A stretch of DNA of 64,000 nt from Acidovorax kalamii (lineage in GTDB: Bacteria; Pseudomonadota; Gammaproteobacteria; Burkholderiales; Burkholderiaceae_C), in NCBI RefSeq assembly GCF_002245625.1, contig NZ_NOIG01000012.1:246324-310323 (forward strand). The letters run 5' to 3'. Position numbers and translations under genes: made by a program. This document shows, piece by piece, positions 20,720 to 29,624 of this stretch (position 1 is its first letter; each line of letters opens with the position of its first letter). The notes below the pieces were generated by a model. That model was not told the DNA's origin. It saw only the letters and a program-made list of their open reading frames with translations, and made no database searches.

Positions 20720-22138
20720 ATGCCAGCATCCAGACGCCCATCCGAGCCGCGCAGCACCGCGCACCGCATCCTGGTGGTGGATGACGATGCCGACATGCTG
20801 CGCCTGCTGTCGCTGCGCCTGAAGGCAGCCGGGCACGAGGTGGTGGCCGTGGGCTCGGCCGAGGCCGCGCTGGCGCAACTCGACATGGCCCGGCCCCAGC
20901 TGGTGCTGAGCGATGTGCGCCTGCCGGGCAAGGATGGCCTGGCGCTGTTTGACGAGGTGCACGCGCGCCACCCTTCGCTGCCAGTGATCCTGCTCACGGC
21001 GCACGGCACCATCCCCGATGCGGTCGAGGCCACATCGCGCGGTGTCTTCACCTACCTGACCAAGCCCTACGACGGCAAAGAGCTGCTGGAAAAAGTGGCG
21101 GAGGCCCTGGCCCTGAGCGCCCCTGCCCTGCACCAGGCCCATGCCAACGAAGTCTGGCGGGCCGACATCGTGAGCCGTTCGGCCCGCATGACCGACCTGC
21201 TGGCCGAGGCCTACCTGGTGGCCCAGTCGGACGCCAGTGTGCTGCTCCTGGGCGACAGCGGCGCCGGCAAAGAGCTGCTGGCCCAGGCCATCCACCGGGC
21301 CAGCCCGCGTGCCAGCAAACCCTTCGTGGCCGTGAACTGCGGCGCCATCCCCGAGGCGCTGCTCGAATCCGAGCTGTTCGGCCACGTAAAGGGCGCATTC
21401 ACCGATGCGGTCAGCAACCACAAGGGCCTGTTCCAGGCGGCCGAGGGCGGCACGCTGCTGCTGGACGAGATTGGCGACATGCCACCCGCCCTGCAGGTCA
21501 AGCTGCTGCGTGTGCTGCAAGAACGCGCCGTGCGGCCCGTGGGCGCGAGCCAGTCCATCCAGATCAATGTGCGCATCATCTCGGCCACACACCGCAACCT
21601 GGAGGCGGCCATGGCCGCAGGCCAGTTCCGCGAAGACCTGTACTACCGCCTGAACGTCGTGACCTTGCAGCTGCCCACACTGGGCGAACGGCGCGAGGAC
21701 ATTGCGCTGCTGGCCAACCATTTTCTCGACAGGCTGGCCCGCAAGTACGACAAGCGCCTGTCGGGCTTTGCGCCCGAAGCCCTCAAGGCGCTCACGGCCG
21801 CCGCCTGGCCCGGCAACGTGCGCCAGTTGTACAACGTGGTCGAGCAGGTGTGCGCCCTGTCCACCACACCGCTGGTGCCGCTGTCGCTGGTGCAGCGCGC
21901 CCTGCGCATTCCCTCGGCGCAGGTCCTGAGCTTTGCCGAGGCGCGCCAGCGCTTTGAGCGCGAGTATCTGGTGGACCTGCTGAAAATGACCGACGGCAAT
22001 GTGGCCGATGCCGCGCGCCTGGCGCAACGCAACCGCACCGAGTTCTACCGGCTGCTGCAAAAACACGCGCTCACGCCCGGAAACTTCAAGACCGACGCGC
22101 CTGAATCCGACGACGTCGCCGATGAGCGACACGATTAA
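20720..22138 (+). CDS. glrR: Sigma-54-dependent response regulator GlrR (QseF-like)
   Basis: 472 residues. A receiver domain (VVDDDADMLRLLSLRL, phosphate acceptor in LVLSDVRLPG), an AAA+ domain with Walker A GDSGAGKELL and GGTLLLDEIGDMP, and a C-terminal Fis-type helix-turn-helix (NVADAARLAQRNRTEFYRLL). The loop that touches sigma-54 is normally GAFTGA. Here it is GAFTDA (21392-21409). The gene ends 155 bp before a likely sigma-54 promoter of opgG. Confidence 0.93.
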   Translation: MPASRRPSEPRSTAHRILVVDDDADMLRLLSLRLKAAGHEVVAVGSAEAALAQLDMARPQLVLSDVRLPGKDGLALFDEVHARHPSLPVILLTAHGTIPDAVEATSRGVFTYLTKPYDGKELLEKVAEALALSAPALHQAHANEVWRADIVSRSARMTDLLAEAYLVAQSDASVLLLGDSGAGKELLAQAIHRASPRASKPFVAVNCGAIPEALLESELFGHVKGAFTDAVSNHKGLFQAAEGGTLLLDEIGDMPPALQVKLLRVLQERAVRPVGASQSIQINVRIISATHRNLEAAMAAGQFREDLYYRLNVVTLQLPTLGERREDIALLANHFLDRLARKYDKRLSGFAPEALKALTAAAWPGNVRQLYNVVEQVCALSTTPLVPLSLVQRALRIPSAQVLSFAEARQRFEREYLVDLLKMTDGNVADAARLAQRNRTEFYRLLQKHALTPGNFKTDAPESDDVADERHD

Positions 22139-22180
22139 GTCATTGATTTTTCTGAGTTTTCTCTGGTGATGTCTCCATGC

Positions 22181-22198
22181 CGTCGCCAGATGGCGACA
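22181..22198. promoter_or_regulatory. Candidate GlrR binding site
   Basis: CGTC-N10-GACA, with an inner perfect palindrome GTCGCCA-GA-TGGCGAC. The enterobacterial GlrR site is TGTC-N10-GACA, so one base differs. It lies about 95 bp upstream of the sigma-54 -24 element, a normal enhancer distance. Confidence 0.55.
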
Positions 22199-22292
22199 AA
22201 AAGATCGATTTTTGGCGGCTACCAGTACCCCGCACAACTGCTTACGTGCAGATGGCAGCGTAAGCCACTGATTTAAAACAGTTTTCTCAAGC

Positions 22293-22307
22293 TGGCACAG
22301 GGTTTGC
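22293..22307 (+). promoter_or_regulatory. Candidate sigma-54 promoter (-24/-12) upstream of opgG
   Basis: TGGCACAGGGTTTGC has GG and GC at the required 10-bp spacing and matches the consensus TGGCAC-N5-TTGC. The predicted start would be at about 22319, right at the opgG ATG, which is unusually close. Either the transcript is leaderless or the match is accidental. Confidence 0.55.
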
Positions 22308-22319
22308 CCTAGTGCCGGC

Positions 22320-23912
22320 ATGCAAGCTGTTTTTTCCTGCCGCCTACGTGCCACTGGCCACTCCCTGTGGACTGCGGTGGTGCTGCTCACCACCCTGCTG
22401 ACCGGGGTAGCCCAGGCACAGACACCGGGCCCGGCCTTCGATTTCGACACCGTCACCCGCATCGCACGCGAGCGGGCCGAAAAGCCCTACCAAGCCGCCA
22501 GCGACACGCTGCCTGCAGACCTCGCGCAGCTCGACTACGACCAGGTGCGCGACATCCGCTGGCGCCCCGACCGCGCCCTGTGGCGCGCCGACAAGTTGCC
22601 GTTTGAAGCGATGTTCTTCCACCTGGGCCTGTACCAGAAAGAACCCGTCCTGATCAACGAAGTCACGCCCCAGGGCGTTCGCCACATCAGCTACCGCAGT
22701 GCCGACTTCGACTACGGCAAAAACAAAGTGCGACCCGACGCCTGGGGCGACCTGGGTTTTGCGGGCTTTCGCCTGCACAACCACCTCAATACCAGCGCCT
22801 ACAAGGATGAGCTGGTGGTCTTCCAGGGCGCCAGCTACTTCCGCGCTTTGGGCAAAGGCCAGCAATACGGCCTGTCGGCCCGGGGGCTGGCCATCGACAC
22901 CGTAGGGGGCAACGGTGAGGAATTCCCACGCTTCACCGAGTTCTGGCTGGTGCGGCCCGACCCGCTGGCCACCCAGGTCACGGTGTATGCGCTGCTGGAC
23001 TCGCCCCGCGCCACCGGGGCCTACCGCTTTGACATCCAGCCCGGCACGCAAACCACCACCACGGTGCGCAGCCGCATCTTTGTGCGCCCCCCCACGGGCA
23101 ACGGCAGCGCCAAGTCCATCGCCACGCTGGGCATTGCGCCGCTGACCAGCATGTTCTTCTTTGGCGAGAACCAGCCCCGCAAGGGCGACTTCCGACCCGA
23201 GGTGCACGACTCCGACGGCCTGATGGTGGCCACGGGCGACGGCGAATGGCTGTGGCGCCCGCTGCAAAACCCGCAGCAGACGCTGGTCACCTCGTTCGCC
23301 ACCCACAACCCCAAGGGCTTCGGCCTGATGCAGCGCGACCGCCAGTGGGCCAGCTATGAGGACGTGGAGGCCCGCTACGAACGCCGCCCCAGCGCCTGGG
23401 TGCGCCCGCTGCACGACTGGGGCGCAGGCCGCGTGGAGCTGGTGCAGCTCAACACCCCCGATGAGACGCACGACAACATCGTGGCGTACTGGGTGCCCGC
23501 CCAGATGCCGTCACCCGGCCAGCCGCTGGAGTTTGCGTACGAGCTGAGCTGGCAGGGCGATACGCAGCAGCGCCCGCCCAGCGCCTGGGCCACGCAATCG
23601 CGGCGCGGCATGGGCTACTCCAAACAGCCCGCCGAAGCACTGCGCCAGCAGGTGCAGTACGTGGTCGATTTCGACGGCCCGGCCCTCCAGGCCCTGCCCG
23701 CCGACGCCACGGTGAAGGCGGTGGTGACCAGCGATGCCAATGGTCAGGTGCTGGAAAACATCGTCTACCGCAACCCAGCCACCAGCCAGTGGCGCATGAC
23801 CGTTCGCATCCAGCGCCAGCAGGCCGACCGGCCCATCGAGCTGCGCGCTTTTCTCCAACACGACAACCACGCTGTGAGTGAAACATGGACGCACATCATT
23901 CTTCCCGAGTAA
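22320..23912 (+). CDS. opgG: Glucan biosynthesis protein G
   Basis: A periplasmic protein that shapes osmoregulated periplasmic glucans. 530 residues. An N-terminal signal sequence (LWTAVVLLTTLLTGVAQAQ) precedes FDFDTVTRIARERAEKPYQ and LAQLDYDQVRDIRWRPDRALW, both typical of OpgG/OpgD. FAGFRLHNHLN and GNGEEFPRFTEFW follow. It overlaps opgH by 28 bases. A candidate sigma-54 promoter lies immediately upstream. Confidence 0.95.
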   Translation: MQAVFSCRLRATGHSLWTAVVLLTTLLTGVAQAQTPGPAFDFDTVTRIARERAEKPYQAASDTLPADLAQLDYDQVRDIRWRPDRALWRADKLPFEAMFFHLGLYQKEPVLINEVTPQGVRHISYRSADFDYGKNKVRPDAWGDLGFAGFRLHNHLNTSAYKDELVVFQGASYFRALGKGQQYGLSARGLAIDTVGGNGEEFPRFTEFWLVRPDPLATQVTVYALLDSPRATGAYRFDIQPGTQTTTTVRSRIFVRPPTGNGSAKSIATLGIAPLTSMFFFGENQPRKGDFRPEVHDSDGLMVATGDGEWLWRPLQNPQQTLVTSFATHNPKGFGLMQRDRQWASYEDVEARYERRPSAWVRPLHDWGAGRVELVQLNTPDETHDNIVAYWVPAQMPSPGQPLEFAYELSWQGDTQQRPPSAWATQSRRGMGYSKQPAEALRQQVQYVVDFDGPALQALPADATVKAVVTSDANGQVLENIVYRNPATSQWRMTVRIQRQQADRPIELRAFLQHDNHAVSETWTHIILPE

Positions 23913-25897
23913 GCCCCCCGGTGCCCGCCCATCCGCCCCGCAGCCCCCTGCGCGAGGAGCGGCACCCCAATGCCGTCACCGCGCCACCACTGCAGCGAGG
24001 ATCCATGGTGCCCCTGCCCTGGCGCGGGTTCTGGAACAGCGTCGGCACGGCACTGCTGCTGCAGCTGACCGGCCGGGGCCGCAGCAATGCTCCCCACGCA
24101 TCGCAGGCCGACAGCCCCCCACAGGCCTGGGAACAGGCAGCGCAGCGCCGCCGCTGGACCTTTGCCCTGCTCACCGTGCTGGCCACGGCGCTGGCGAGTT
24201 TTCTGTTTGCAGGCGTGCAGCCCGACTACGACAACGCCTGGCTGGGCTACGGCCAGATTGCGCTATTTGCACTGCTGTCGGCCTGGGTGGTCACCGGCTT
24301 TCTCACCGGGTTGATGGGCTTCTGGGTGATGTTGCGTGGCGACCCCCATGCGCTGTCGGTGCGCAGCGTGGCAGGGCATGCGCTGGCCCCGGAGGCACGC
24401 ACTGCGATCATCATGCCGATCTGCAACGAGGATGTGGCCACGGTGTTTGCCGGGCTGCGGGCGACCTGCGAGTCGGTCGCATCCACCGGCCACGGCGCCA
24501 GCTTCGACGTGTTCGTGCTTTCCGACAGCAACGACCCCGCCATTGCCGCCGCAGAGCGCGCGGCCTGGGAGGCCCTGCGCAGCGCCCTGGCCCAGCACAG
24601 CCCACAGCCCCAGGTGCAGGTGTACTACCGCCTGCGCACACGGCGCACGCACCGCAAGGCGGGCAATGTGGCCGACTTTTGCCGCCGCTGGGGCAAGGAC
24701 TACCGCTACATGGTGGTGCTGGACGCCGACAGCGTGATGAGCGGTTCCTGCATCGTCTCCATGGCCAAGCTGATGGAGGCCAACCCTTCAGCCGGCATCA
24801 TCCAGACCGCCACGCAGGCCATTGGCCACGTCACGCTGCATGCCCGCGCGCAGCAGTTTGCATCGCGCGTCACGGGCCGCCTGTTCACGCTGGGCATGCA
24901 GTACTGGCAGCTGGGCGAGTCGCACTACTGGGGCCACAACGCCATCATCCGCGTGGCGCCCTTCATGCAGCACTGCGCGCTGGCGCCTATCCCCGGCAAG
25001 GGGGGCCTGGCCGGCGGCATCATGAGCCACGATTTTGTCGAGGCCGCGCTGATGCGCCGTGCGGGTTACCACGTGTGGCTAGTGTCCGACCTGGTCGGCA
25101 GCTACGAGCAACAGCCGCCCGACCTGCTGGCCGAGCTGCAGCGCGACCGCCGCTGGTGCCAGGGCAACCTGCAGAACGCGCGCCTGATGGCCGAGCCCGG
25201 CATCCACCCCGTGCACCGCTCCATGTTCGTCACCGGAGCCATGGCGTACCTGTCGGCGCCGCTGTGGCTCGCCTTCCTCACGCTGGGCACGGCGCTGTGG
25301 CTGTCGGGCGCCAAGCTGGTGGCCGACTGGCACATCCTGCCCGCCGAATTGCTGGCGCTGTGGGCGTGGACGCTGTGCCTGCTGTTCCTGCCCCGCATCC
25401 TGGGCGTGGCCGCCGTGTTCATGCGGCGCGAGCAAAAGGAATACGGCGGCACCTTCAGCCTGCTCAAAAGCGCTGCGCTGGAGAGCGTGCTGGCCATCTT
25501 GCAGGCCCCCATCCGCATGCTGGCGCATTCGCTGTTTGTGCTGATTGCGCTCACCGGCCTGAAGCTGGAATGGAAGTCGCCCCCGCGCGAAGCCCATGCC
25601 GTGCCCTGGCGCCACGCGGTGCGCCAGCTGGCACCGATGAGCGGGGTGATCGGCCTACTGGCCCTGGGCGTGGCCATGATCGACAGCAGCGCCCTGCTGT
25701 GGCTGATGCCCGTGGGCCTACCGCTGGCGCTGGCGATTCCGCTGGCAGTCTGGACCAGCCAGATCGCCCTGGGCCAGGCCTTGCGTGCGCAGCGCCTGCT
25801 GCTGATCCCCGAGGAATCCTGGTCGCCCCCGGTGTTGCGCCGCGCCTGGCTGCACGCCAGCCGCCTGGCCCGGCCCGCGCCGCTGGCCGTTTTGTGA
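23885..25897 (+). CDS. opgH: Glucans biosynthesis glucosyltransferase H
   Basis: An inner membrane GT2 glucosyltransferase that polymerises the glucan backbone from UDP-glucose. 670 residues. Two N-terminal helices (about 95-160) precede the GT2 domain, with LDADSVMSG (Asp280 region) and the QRDRRW motif near residue 419. A block of C-terminal helices follows. The shorter family form (E. coli 847 residues) is common in beta-proteobacteria. It is coupled to opgG by overlap and ends before a terminator. Confidence 0.95.
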   Translation: MDAHHSSRVSPPVPAHPPRSPLREERHPNAVTAPPLQRGSMVPLPWRGFWNSVGTALLLQLTGRGRSNAPHASQADSPPQAWEQAAQRRRWTFALLTVLATALASFLFAGVQPDYDNAWLGYGQIALFALLSAWVVTGFLTGLMGFWVMLRGDPHALSVRSVAGHALAPEARTAIIMPICNEDVATVFAGLRATCESVASTGHGASFDVFVLSDSNDPAIAAAERAAWEALRSALAQHSPQPQVQVYYRLRTRRTHRKAGNVADFCRRWGKDYRYMVVLDADSVMSGSCIVSMAKLMEANPSAGIIQTATQAIGHVTLHARAQQFASRVTGRLFTLGMQYWQLGESHYWGHNAIIRVAPFMQHCALAPIPGKGGLAGGIMSHDFVEAALMRRAGYHVWLVSDLVGSYEQQPPDLLAELQRDRRWCQGNLQNARLMAEPGIHPVHRSMFVTGAMAYLSAPLWLAFLTLGTALWLSGAKLVADWHILPAELLALWAWTLCLLFLPRILGVAAVFMRREQKEYGGTFSLLKSAALESVLAILQAPIRMLAHSLFVLIALTGLKLEWKSPPREAHAVPWRHAVRQLAPMSGVIGLLALGVAMIDSSALLWLMPVGLPLALAIPLAVWTSQIALGQALRAQRLLLIPEESWSPPVLRRAWLHASRLARPAPLAVL

Positions 25898-25924
25898 CAA
25901 TGTGAAAAATCAGGCACAAACCAC

Positions 25925-25949
25925 AAGCCGGTTTCCACACCGGCTTTTT
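25925..25949 (+). terminator. Intrinsic terminator after opgH
   Basis: 8-bp stem AAGCCGGT / ACCGGCTT with a 6-base loop, running into five T. Confidence 0.85.
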
Positions 25950-25977
25950 CGCATTTGCTATATATTTGATAGCAACA
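25950..25977. repeat. Fragment of the short intergenic repeat
   Basis: Contains TTTGCTATATATTTGATAGC, the same opening as the minus-strand reading of the element at 4428-4493. The hairpin half is missing, so this is a partial copy. Confidence 0.35.
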
Positions 25978-26147
25978 AAGTGTTCACCATCGCGCGCAGA
26001 TGCCTTAGAAACCTTCAAACTTTGGGCCTCTATGCTGTGTAACCCGTGCCTGGCAAGTCGTTACGATGCGTGTCCTTTTCACCTGGCCCCTGCGCCCAGA
26101 CCGTTCTGCCTGACGGTGGTCTGCGGCACTGCGCGGCCCCGCTATCG

Positions 26148-26996
26148 ATGCCACCTCTTCTGTTGTTCCCTGCCGCCCGCTGGCGGCTGATCCAGGCCAG
26201 CGCACTGGCCCTGACCCTGGCCCTGGTGGGCTGCGCCCAGCCCGCCCCGGCGCCGCCCCACAAGCCCGTCCCGATCGCCACCCCGGCGCCCCCACCTCCG
26301 CCCCCCGAACCGCCCGGGCGTATCATCTTTGCGGGCTTTGCGATGCACTCGCAGGCCAAGGCCTTCCGCAACGACGTGCTGCTGGCCGAACAGCGGGTCA
26401 AGGAGATCGACCCCAACGCGCTGATGCTCAAGCTGGCCAACCCGGCGCGCGACCAGCCCACCGACTGGCCCCAGGCCACGGCAGAAAATTTTGCACTGGT
26501 GATGTCCAAGACGGCCGAGGTGGCGCGCCCGCGCGACCGCGTGCTGCTGTTCATATCGACCCACAGCAACCCCGGCCTGCTCAACATCAGCGCAGGCGGC
26601 AAAAACCTGCAGCCCCTCACGCCCCAGGCCCTGAGCGATGCGCTGGCACCGCTCAACAAGGTGCCCGTGCTGGTGGTACTGTCCGCCTGCTACAGCGGCG
26701 CCTTTGTCGAGCCCCTGAAGGCACCGAACCGCGTGGTCATCACGGCCACGGACGCACGCCGCACCAGCTTCCAATGCAAATACGGCGGCAACCACACGCC
26801 CTTTGCCGAAGCCTTGTTTGGCCAGGCGGGCGGAGCCAGCCTTTCGGTGTCCGACTGGATGGGCGAGGCGCAAAAGTCCATCGCTGCACAGGAAAAGCGC
26901 CGCAAGCTCCCGGCCTCCCAGCCCCGCATCTTTGTGGGCGAAGAGGCCAAGGCGTGGGCGAATCAGCCGCTCAAGCACTGGCTGCAGGCGCCATAA
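26148..26996 (+). CDS. Lipoprotein of the C13 (caspase-fold) peptidase family
   Basis: 282 residues. A lipobox LVGC after a hydrophobic segment is followed by a Pro-rich linker (residues 25-55). The rest is a caspase-like fold with His in LLFISTHSNPG and Cys in VVLSACYSGAFV, the catalytic pair of clan CD enzymes. VVITATDARRTSFQCKYGGNHTPFAEAL is also typical of bacterial C13 members. Substrate unknown. It stands alone between opgH and ffh and shares a bidirectional terminator with ffh. Confidence 0.8.
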   Translation: MPPLLLFPAARWRLIQASALALTLALVGCAQPAPAPPHKPVPIATPAPPPPPPEPPGRIIFAGFAMHSQAKAFRNDVLLAEQRVKEIDPNALMLKLANPARDQPTDWPQATAENFALVMSKTAEVARPRDRVLLFISTHSNPGLLNISAGGKNLQPLTPQALSDALAPLNKVPVLVVLSACYSGAFVEPLKAPNRVVITATDARRTSFQCKYGGNHTPFAEALFGQAGGASLSVSDWMGEAQKSIAAQEKRRKLPASQPRIFVGEEAKAWANQPLKHWLQAP

Positions 26997-27050
26997 GTAG
27001 ATCCGGGCGCCCAGCCCCCAGGCAGGTGGCGCTGCTGCCGCCCTGAATAC

Positions 27051-27088
27051 AAAAGCCCTGAAGAGGCCACGCCTCTTCAGGGCTTTTT
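27051..27088. terminator. Bidirectional terminator between the C13-like gene and ffh
   Basis: Perfect 13-bp stem AGCCCTGAAGAGG / CCTCTTCAGGGCT with a 5-base loop, flanked by AAA on the left and TTTTT on the right. Confidence 0.9.
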
Positions 27089-27115
27089 CAAACCGACGCC
27101 AGGAGACTCGGACCG

Positions 27116-28495
27116 TCAGAACGGCATCTTGGGCATGCCACCACCGCCCAGGCCTTTCATGCCGCCCATGCGCTTCATCATCTTCATGAGGCCGCCGCCC
27201 TTCATCTTTTTCATCATGCCCTGCATCTGCTCGAATTCCTTGAGCAGGCGGTTGACCTCTTGCACATGCACGCCCGCCCCGTTGGCGATGCGTTTCTTGC
27301 GCGTGGCCTTGATGAGGTCGGGCTTGCGGCGCTCCAGCGGCGTCATGCTCTGGATGATGCCTTCCTTGCGCTTGATGTCCTTCTCGGCCTTGTCCATGTC
27401 CAGGGCCCCGGCCTTGGCGGTGAGCTGCGACGGCAGCTTGTCCATCAGGCTGGAGAGGCCGCCCATCTGCTTCATCTGCTGGATCTGGGCCAGGAAGTCG
27501 TTCAGGTCAAAGCCGTCACCGCTCTTGACCTTGGCCGCGAGTTTTTGCGCAGCCTCCATGTCCACCCCGGCCGTGACCTGCTCGACCAGCGCCACGATGT
27601 CGCCCATGCCCAGGATGCGGCCCGCGTGGCGCTCGGCATCGAACACCTCCAGCCCGTCGATCTTTTCCGAGACACCGGCAAACTTGATGGGCGCGCCGGT
27701 GATCTGCCGCACCGACAGCGCTGCACCGCCGCGCGAGTCGCCGTCGAGCTTGGTCAGCACGATGCCGGTGAGGGGCAGCGCCTCCTTGAAGGCCTTGGCA
27801 GTGTTGATCGCGTCCTGCCCTTGCATCGCATCGACCACGAACAAGGTTTCGACCGGGTTCAACGTGGCGTGCAGATCCTTGATTTCCTTCATCAAGGCTT
27901 CGTCAATGGCCAGGCGGCCGGCCGTATCGACCAGCAGCACGTCGAAATAGTGCTTCTTGGCGTAGTCGAGCGCGGCACGCGCAATATCCTGCGGTTTCTG
28001 GTCGGGCGTGCTGGGGAACCATTCTGCGCCCGCCTGCTTGGTGACGGTCTTGAGCTGCTCGATGGCGGCCGGGCGGTACACGTCGCCCGAGACAGTCAGC
28101 ACCTTCTTCTTGCGCTTTTCGATCAGGTGCTTGGCCAGCTTGGCCGTGGTGGTGGTCTTGCCCGCACCCTGCAGGCCCGCCATGAGGATGATGGCCGGGG
28201 GCTGGGCGGCCAAGTTGATGTCGGAGATGCCCTCGCCCATGGTGGCAGCCAGCTCGCGATTGACGATGGAGACCAGCGTCTGTCCGGGCTTGAGCGAGCC
28301 CAGCACCTCCTGGCCCAGCGCCTTGTCCTTCACGCGGGCGATGAAATCGCGCACCACCGGCAGGGCCACGTCGGCCTCCAGCAGGGCCATGCGGACCTCG
28401 CGCAGCATGTCCTGCACGTTGGATTCGGTGATGCGGGCCTGGCCGCGCATCTCCTTGACGAGGCGCGAGAGTTTGTCGGTAAGGGCGGAGGCCAT
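27116..28495 (-). CDS. ffh: Signal recognition particle protein Ffh
   Basis: The SRP54 GTPase that binds 4.5S RNA and signal sequences. 459 residues. An N-domain is followed by the G-domain with GLQGAGKTTTTAKLAKHL (residues 107-124), DTAGR and TKLDGDSRGG. The Met-rich M-domain ends in MKKMKGGGLMKMMKRMGGMKG. It is divergent from the cytochrome c assembly gene, a conserved Burkholderiales arrangement. Confidence 0.97.
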   Translation of the reverse strand: MASALTDKLSRLVKEMRGQARITESNVQDMLREVRMALLEADVALPVVRDFIARVKDKALGQEVLGSLKPGQTLVSIVNRELAATMGEGISDINLAAQPPAIILMAGLQGAGKTTTTAKLAKHLIEKRKKKVLTVSGDVYRPAAIEQLKTVTKQAGAEWFPSTPDQKPQDIARAALDYAKKHYFDVLLVDTAGRLAIDEALMKEIKDLHATLNPVETLFVVDAMQGQDAINTAKAFKEALPLTGIVLTKLDGDSRGGAALSVRQITGAPIKFAGVSEKIDGLEVFDAERHAGRILGMGDIVALVEQVTAGVDMEAAQKLAAKVKSGDGFDLNDFLAQIQQMKQMGGLSSLMDKLPSQLTAKAGALDMDKAEKDIKRKEGIIQSMTPLERRKPDLIKATRKKRIANGAGVHVQEVNRLLKEFEQMQGMMKKMKGGGLMKMMKRMGGMKGLGGGGMPKMPF

Positions 28496-28596
28496 AGGGG
28501 AAGTTCCGGTGTTGCCTGCGCGCGATCAACACAAGGTCGGGGCGGACAGGCCCGCCAGGGCGCTGGCGGTGGGGGCAAAAGGCTAAACTGTGACCC

Positions 28597-29394
28597 ATGA
28601 TTTTAGCGAGTAGCTCCCCCATCAGCTGGCTGCTGGCGTTGGCCGCCGCGGTGGCATATGCCGTGCCAGCCGCCGCGGCCTCGCGCCTGGGCGCCACAGC
28701 CGCCCGCAACGCCCTGCTGGTGGCCTGGGTGCTGCACGGTGCGGTGCTGGTGTGGGGCCTGTGGGGCGACACCCCCCGCTTTGGTTTTGCACCGGCCTTG
28801 TCGATGACCGCCTGGCTGGTGCTCACTGTGTATGCGGTGGAGCGACAGTTGTTTCCGCAAATGCAATCCCGCTGGGTGCTGGCGGGCCTGGGCGCCGCGG
28901 CCATCGTGCTGGCCATGGTCTTCCCGGGCCAACCCTTGCATGTCGCGGCATCCGCCTGGTTGCCGCTGCACCTGGCTCTGGGCATTGCCTGCTATGGCCT
29001 GTTTGCGGCGGCCGTGGTGCACGCCTGGCTCATGACCCGCGCAGAGCGCCACATCCGCCAGGCAGAAGACCCGCACAGCGGCATCCCCTTGCTCACCCTG
29101 GAGCGGCTGACCTTCCGCTTCGTGACCGCTGGTTTTGTGCTGCTCACCGCCACCCTGCTGGCGGGATGGCTGTTTGGCGAGGCCCTCTATGGCCGCAGCT
29201 GGCGCTGGGACCACAAGGCCATCTTCTCCCTGCTGTCGTGGCTGACGTTTGCCACCTTGCTGCTGGGGCGCGCACGGTTTGGCTGGCGCGGACGCAACGC
29301 GGTGCGGGTGCTGTATGCCGGATCGGCCCTGCTGCTGCTGGCCTATGTGGGCTCGCGGTTTGTGCTGGAAGTGGTTCTGGGGCGCAGTGCATGA
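28597..29394 (+). CDS. Cytochrome c assembly protein of the CcsA/HemX (YpjD) family
   Basis: A 265-residue inner membrane protein with about eight helices. WLPLHLALGIACYGLFAAAVVHAWLM and WDHKAIFSLLSWLTFATLL carry histidines at the positions expected for haem contact in this family. YpjD-type members are not fully characterised, and their role in cytochrome maturation is inferred from the family. It overlaps the next gene as ATGA. Confidence 0.85.
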   Translation: MILASSSPISWLLALAAAVAYAVPAAAASRLGATAARNALLVAWVLHGAVLVWGLWGDTPRFGFAPALSMTAWLVLTVYAVERQLFPQMQSRWVLAGLGAAAIVLAMVFPGQPLHVAASAWLPLHLALGIACYGLFAAAVVHAWLMTRAERHIRQAEDPHSGIPLLTLERLTFRFVTAGFVLLTATLLAGWLFGEALYGRSWRWDHKAIFSLLSWLTFATLLLGRARFGWRGRNAVRVLYAGSALLLLAYVGSRFVLEVVLGRSA

Positions 29395-29621
29395 AGTACC
29401 TGGTCTTGTTCTTGGTCCTGGCCGTGGCCATCGGTATCTGGCGCAGCCGCCGCGCGCCGGACGATGCCGTGCCCAAGCCATCGTCTCCCTCGCCACGCGC
29501 GTTGCCGCAGGACATGCTGGCCTGCGCGCATTGCGGCGTGCACATCCCTCAGGCAGAGGCCGTGATGCTCGGCAACCAGGCCTACTGCAGCACTGAACAC
29601 CGGCAGCTGGGCCCGGCCTGA
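29391..29621 (+). CDS. Small PP0621-type zinc-ribbon-like membrane protein
   Basis: 76 residues. An N-terminal membrane helix (MKYLVLFLVLAVAIGIW) and a short linker precede a metal-binding-like tail with CAHCGVHIPQAEA and YCSTEH. This fits the PP0621 family found between ccsA-like genes and pilS. It is translationally coupled to the preceding gene by ATGA and stops 3 bases before the pilS ATG. The function is not known. Confidence 0.85.
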   Translation: MKYLVLFLVLAVAIGIWRSRRAPDDAVPKPSSPSPRALPQDMLACAHCGVHIPQAEAVMLGNQAYCSTEHRQLGPA

Positions 29622-29624
29622 GCC

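Noticed and set aside
20264..22462. 732-codon minus-strand frame opposite qseG and glrR
   Set aside because: It spans several real plus-strand genes and the intergenic region with the sigma-54 promoter. No recognisable domain.
23878..25905. 675-codon plus-strand frame overlapping opgH
   Set aside because: Same strand, shifted frame of opgH, with Arg/Ala/Gly-rich composition and no domain.
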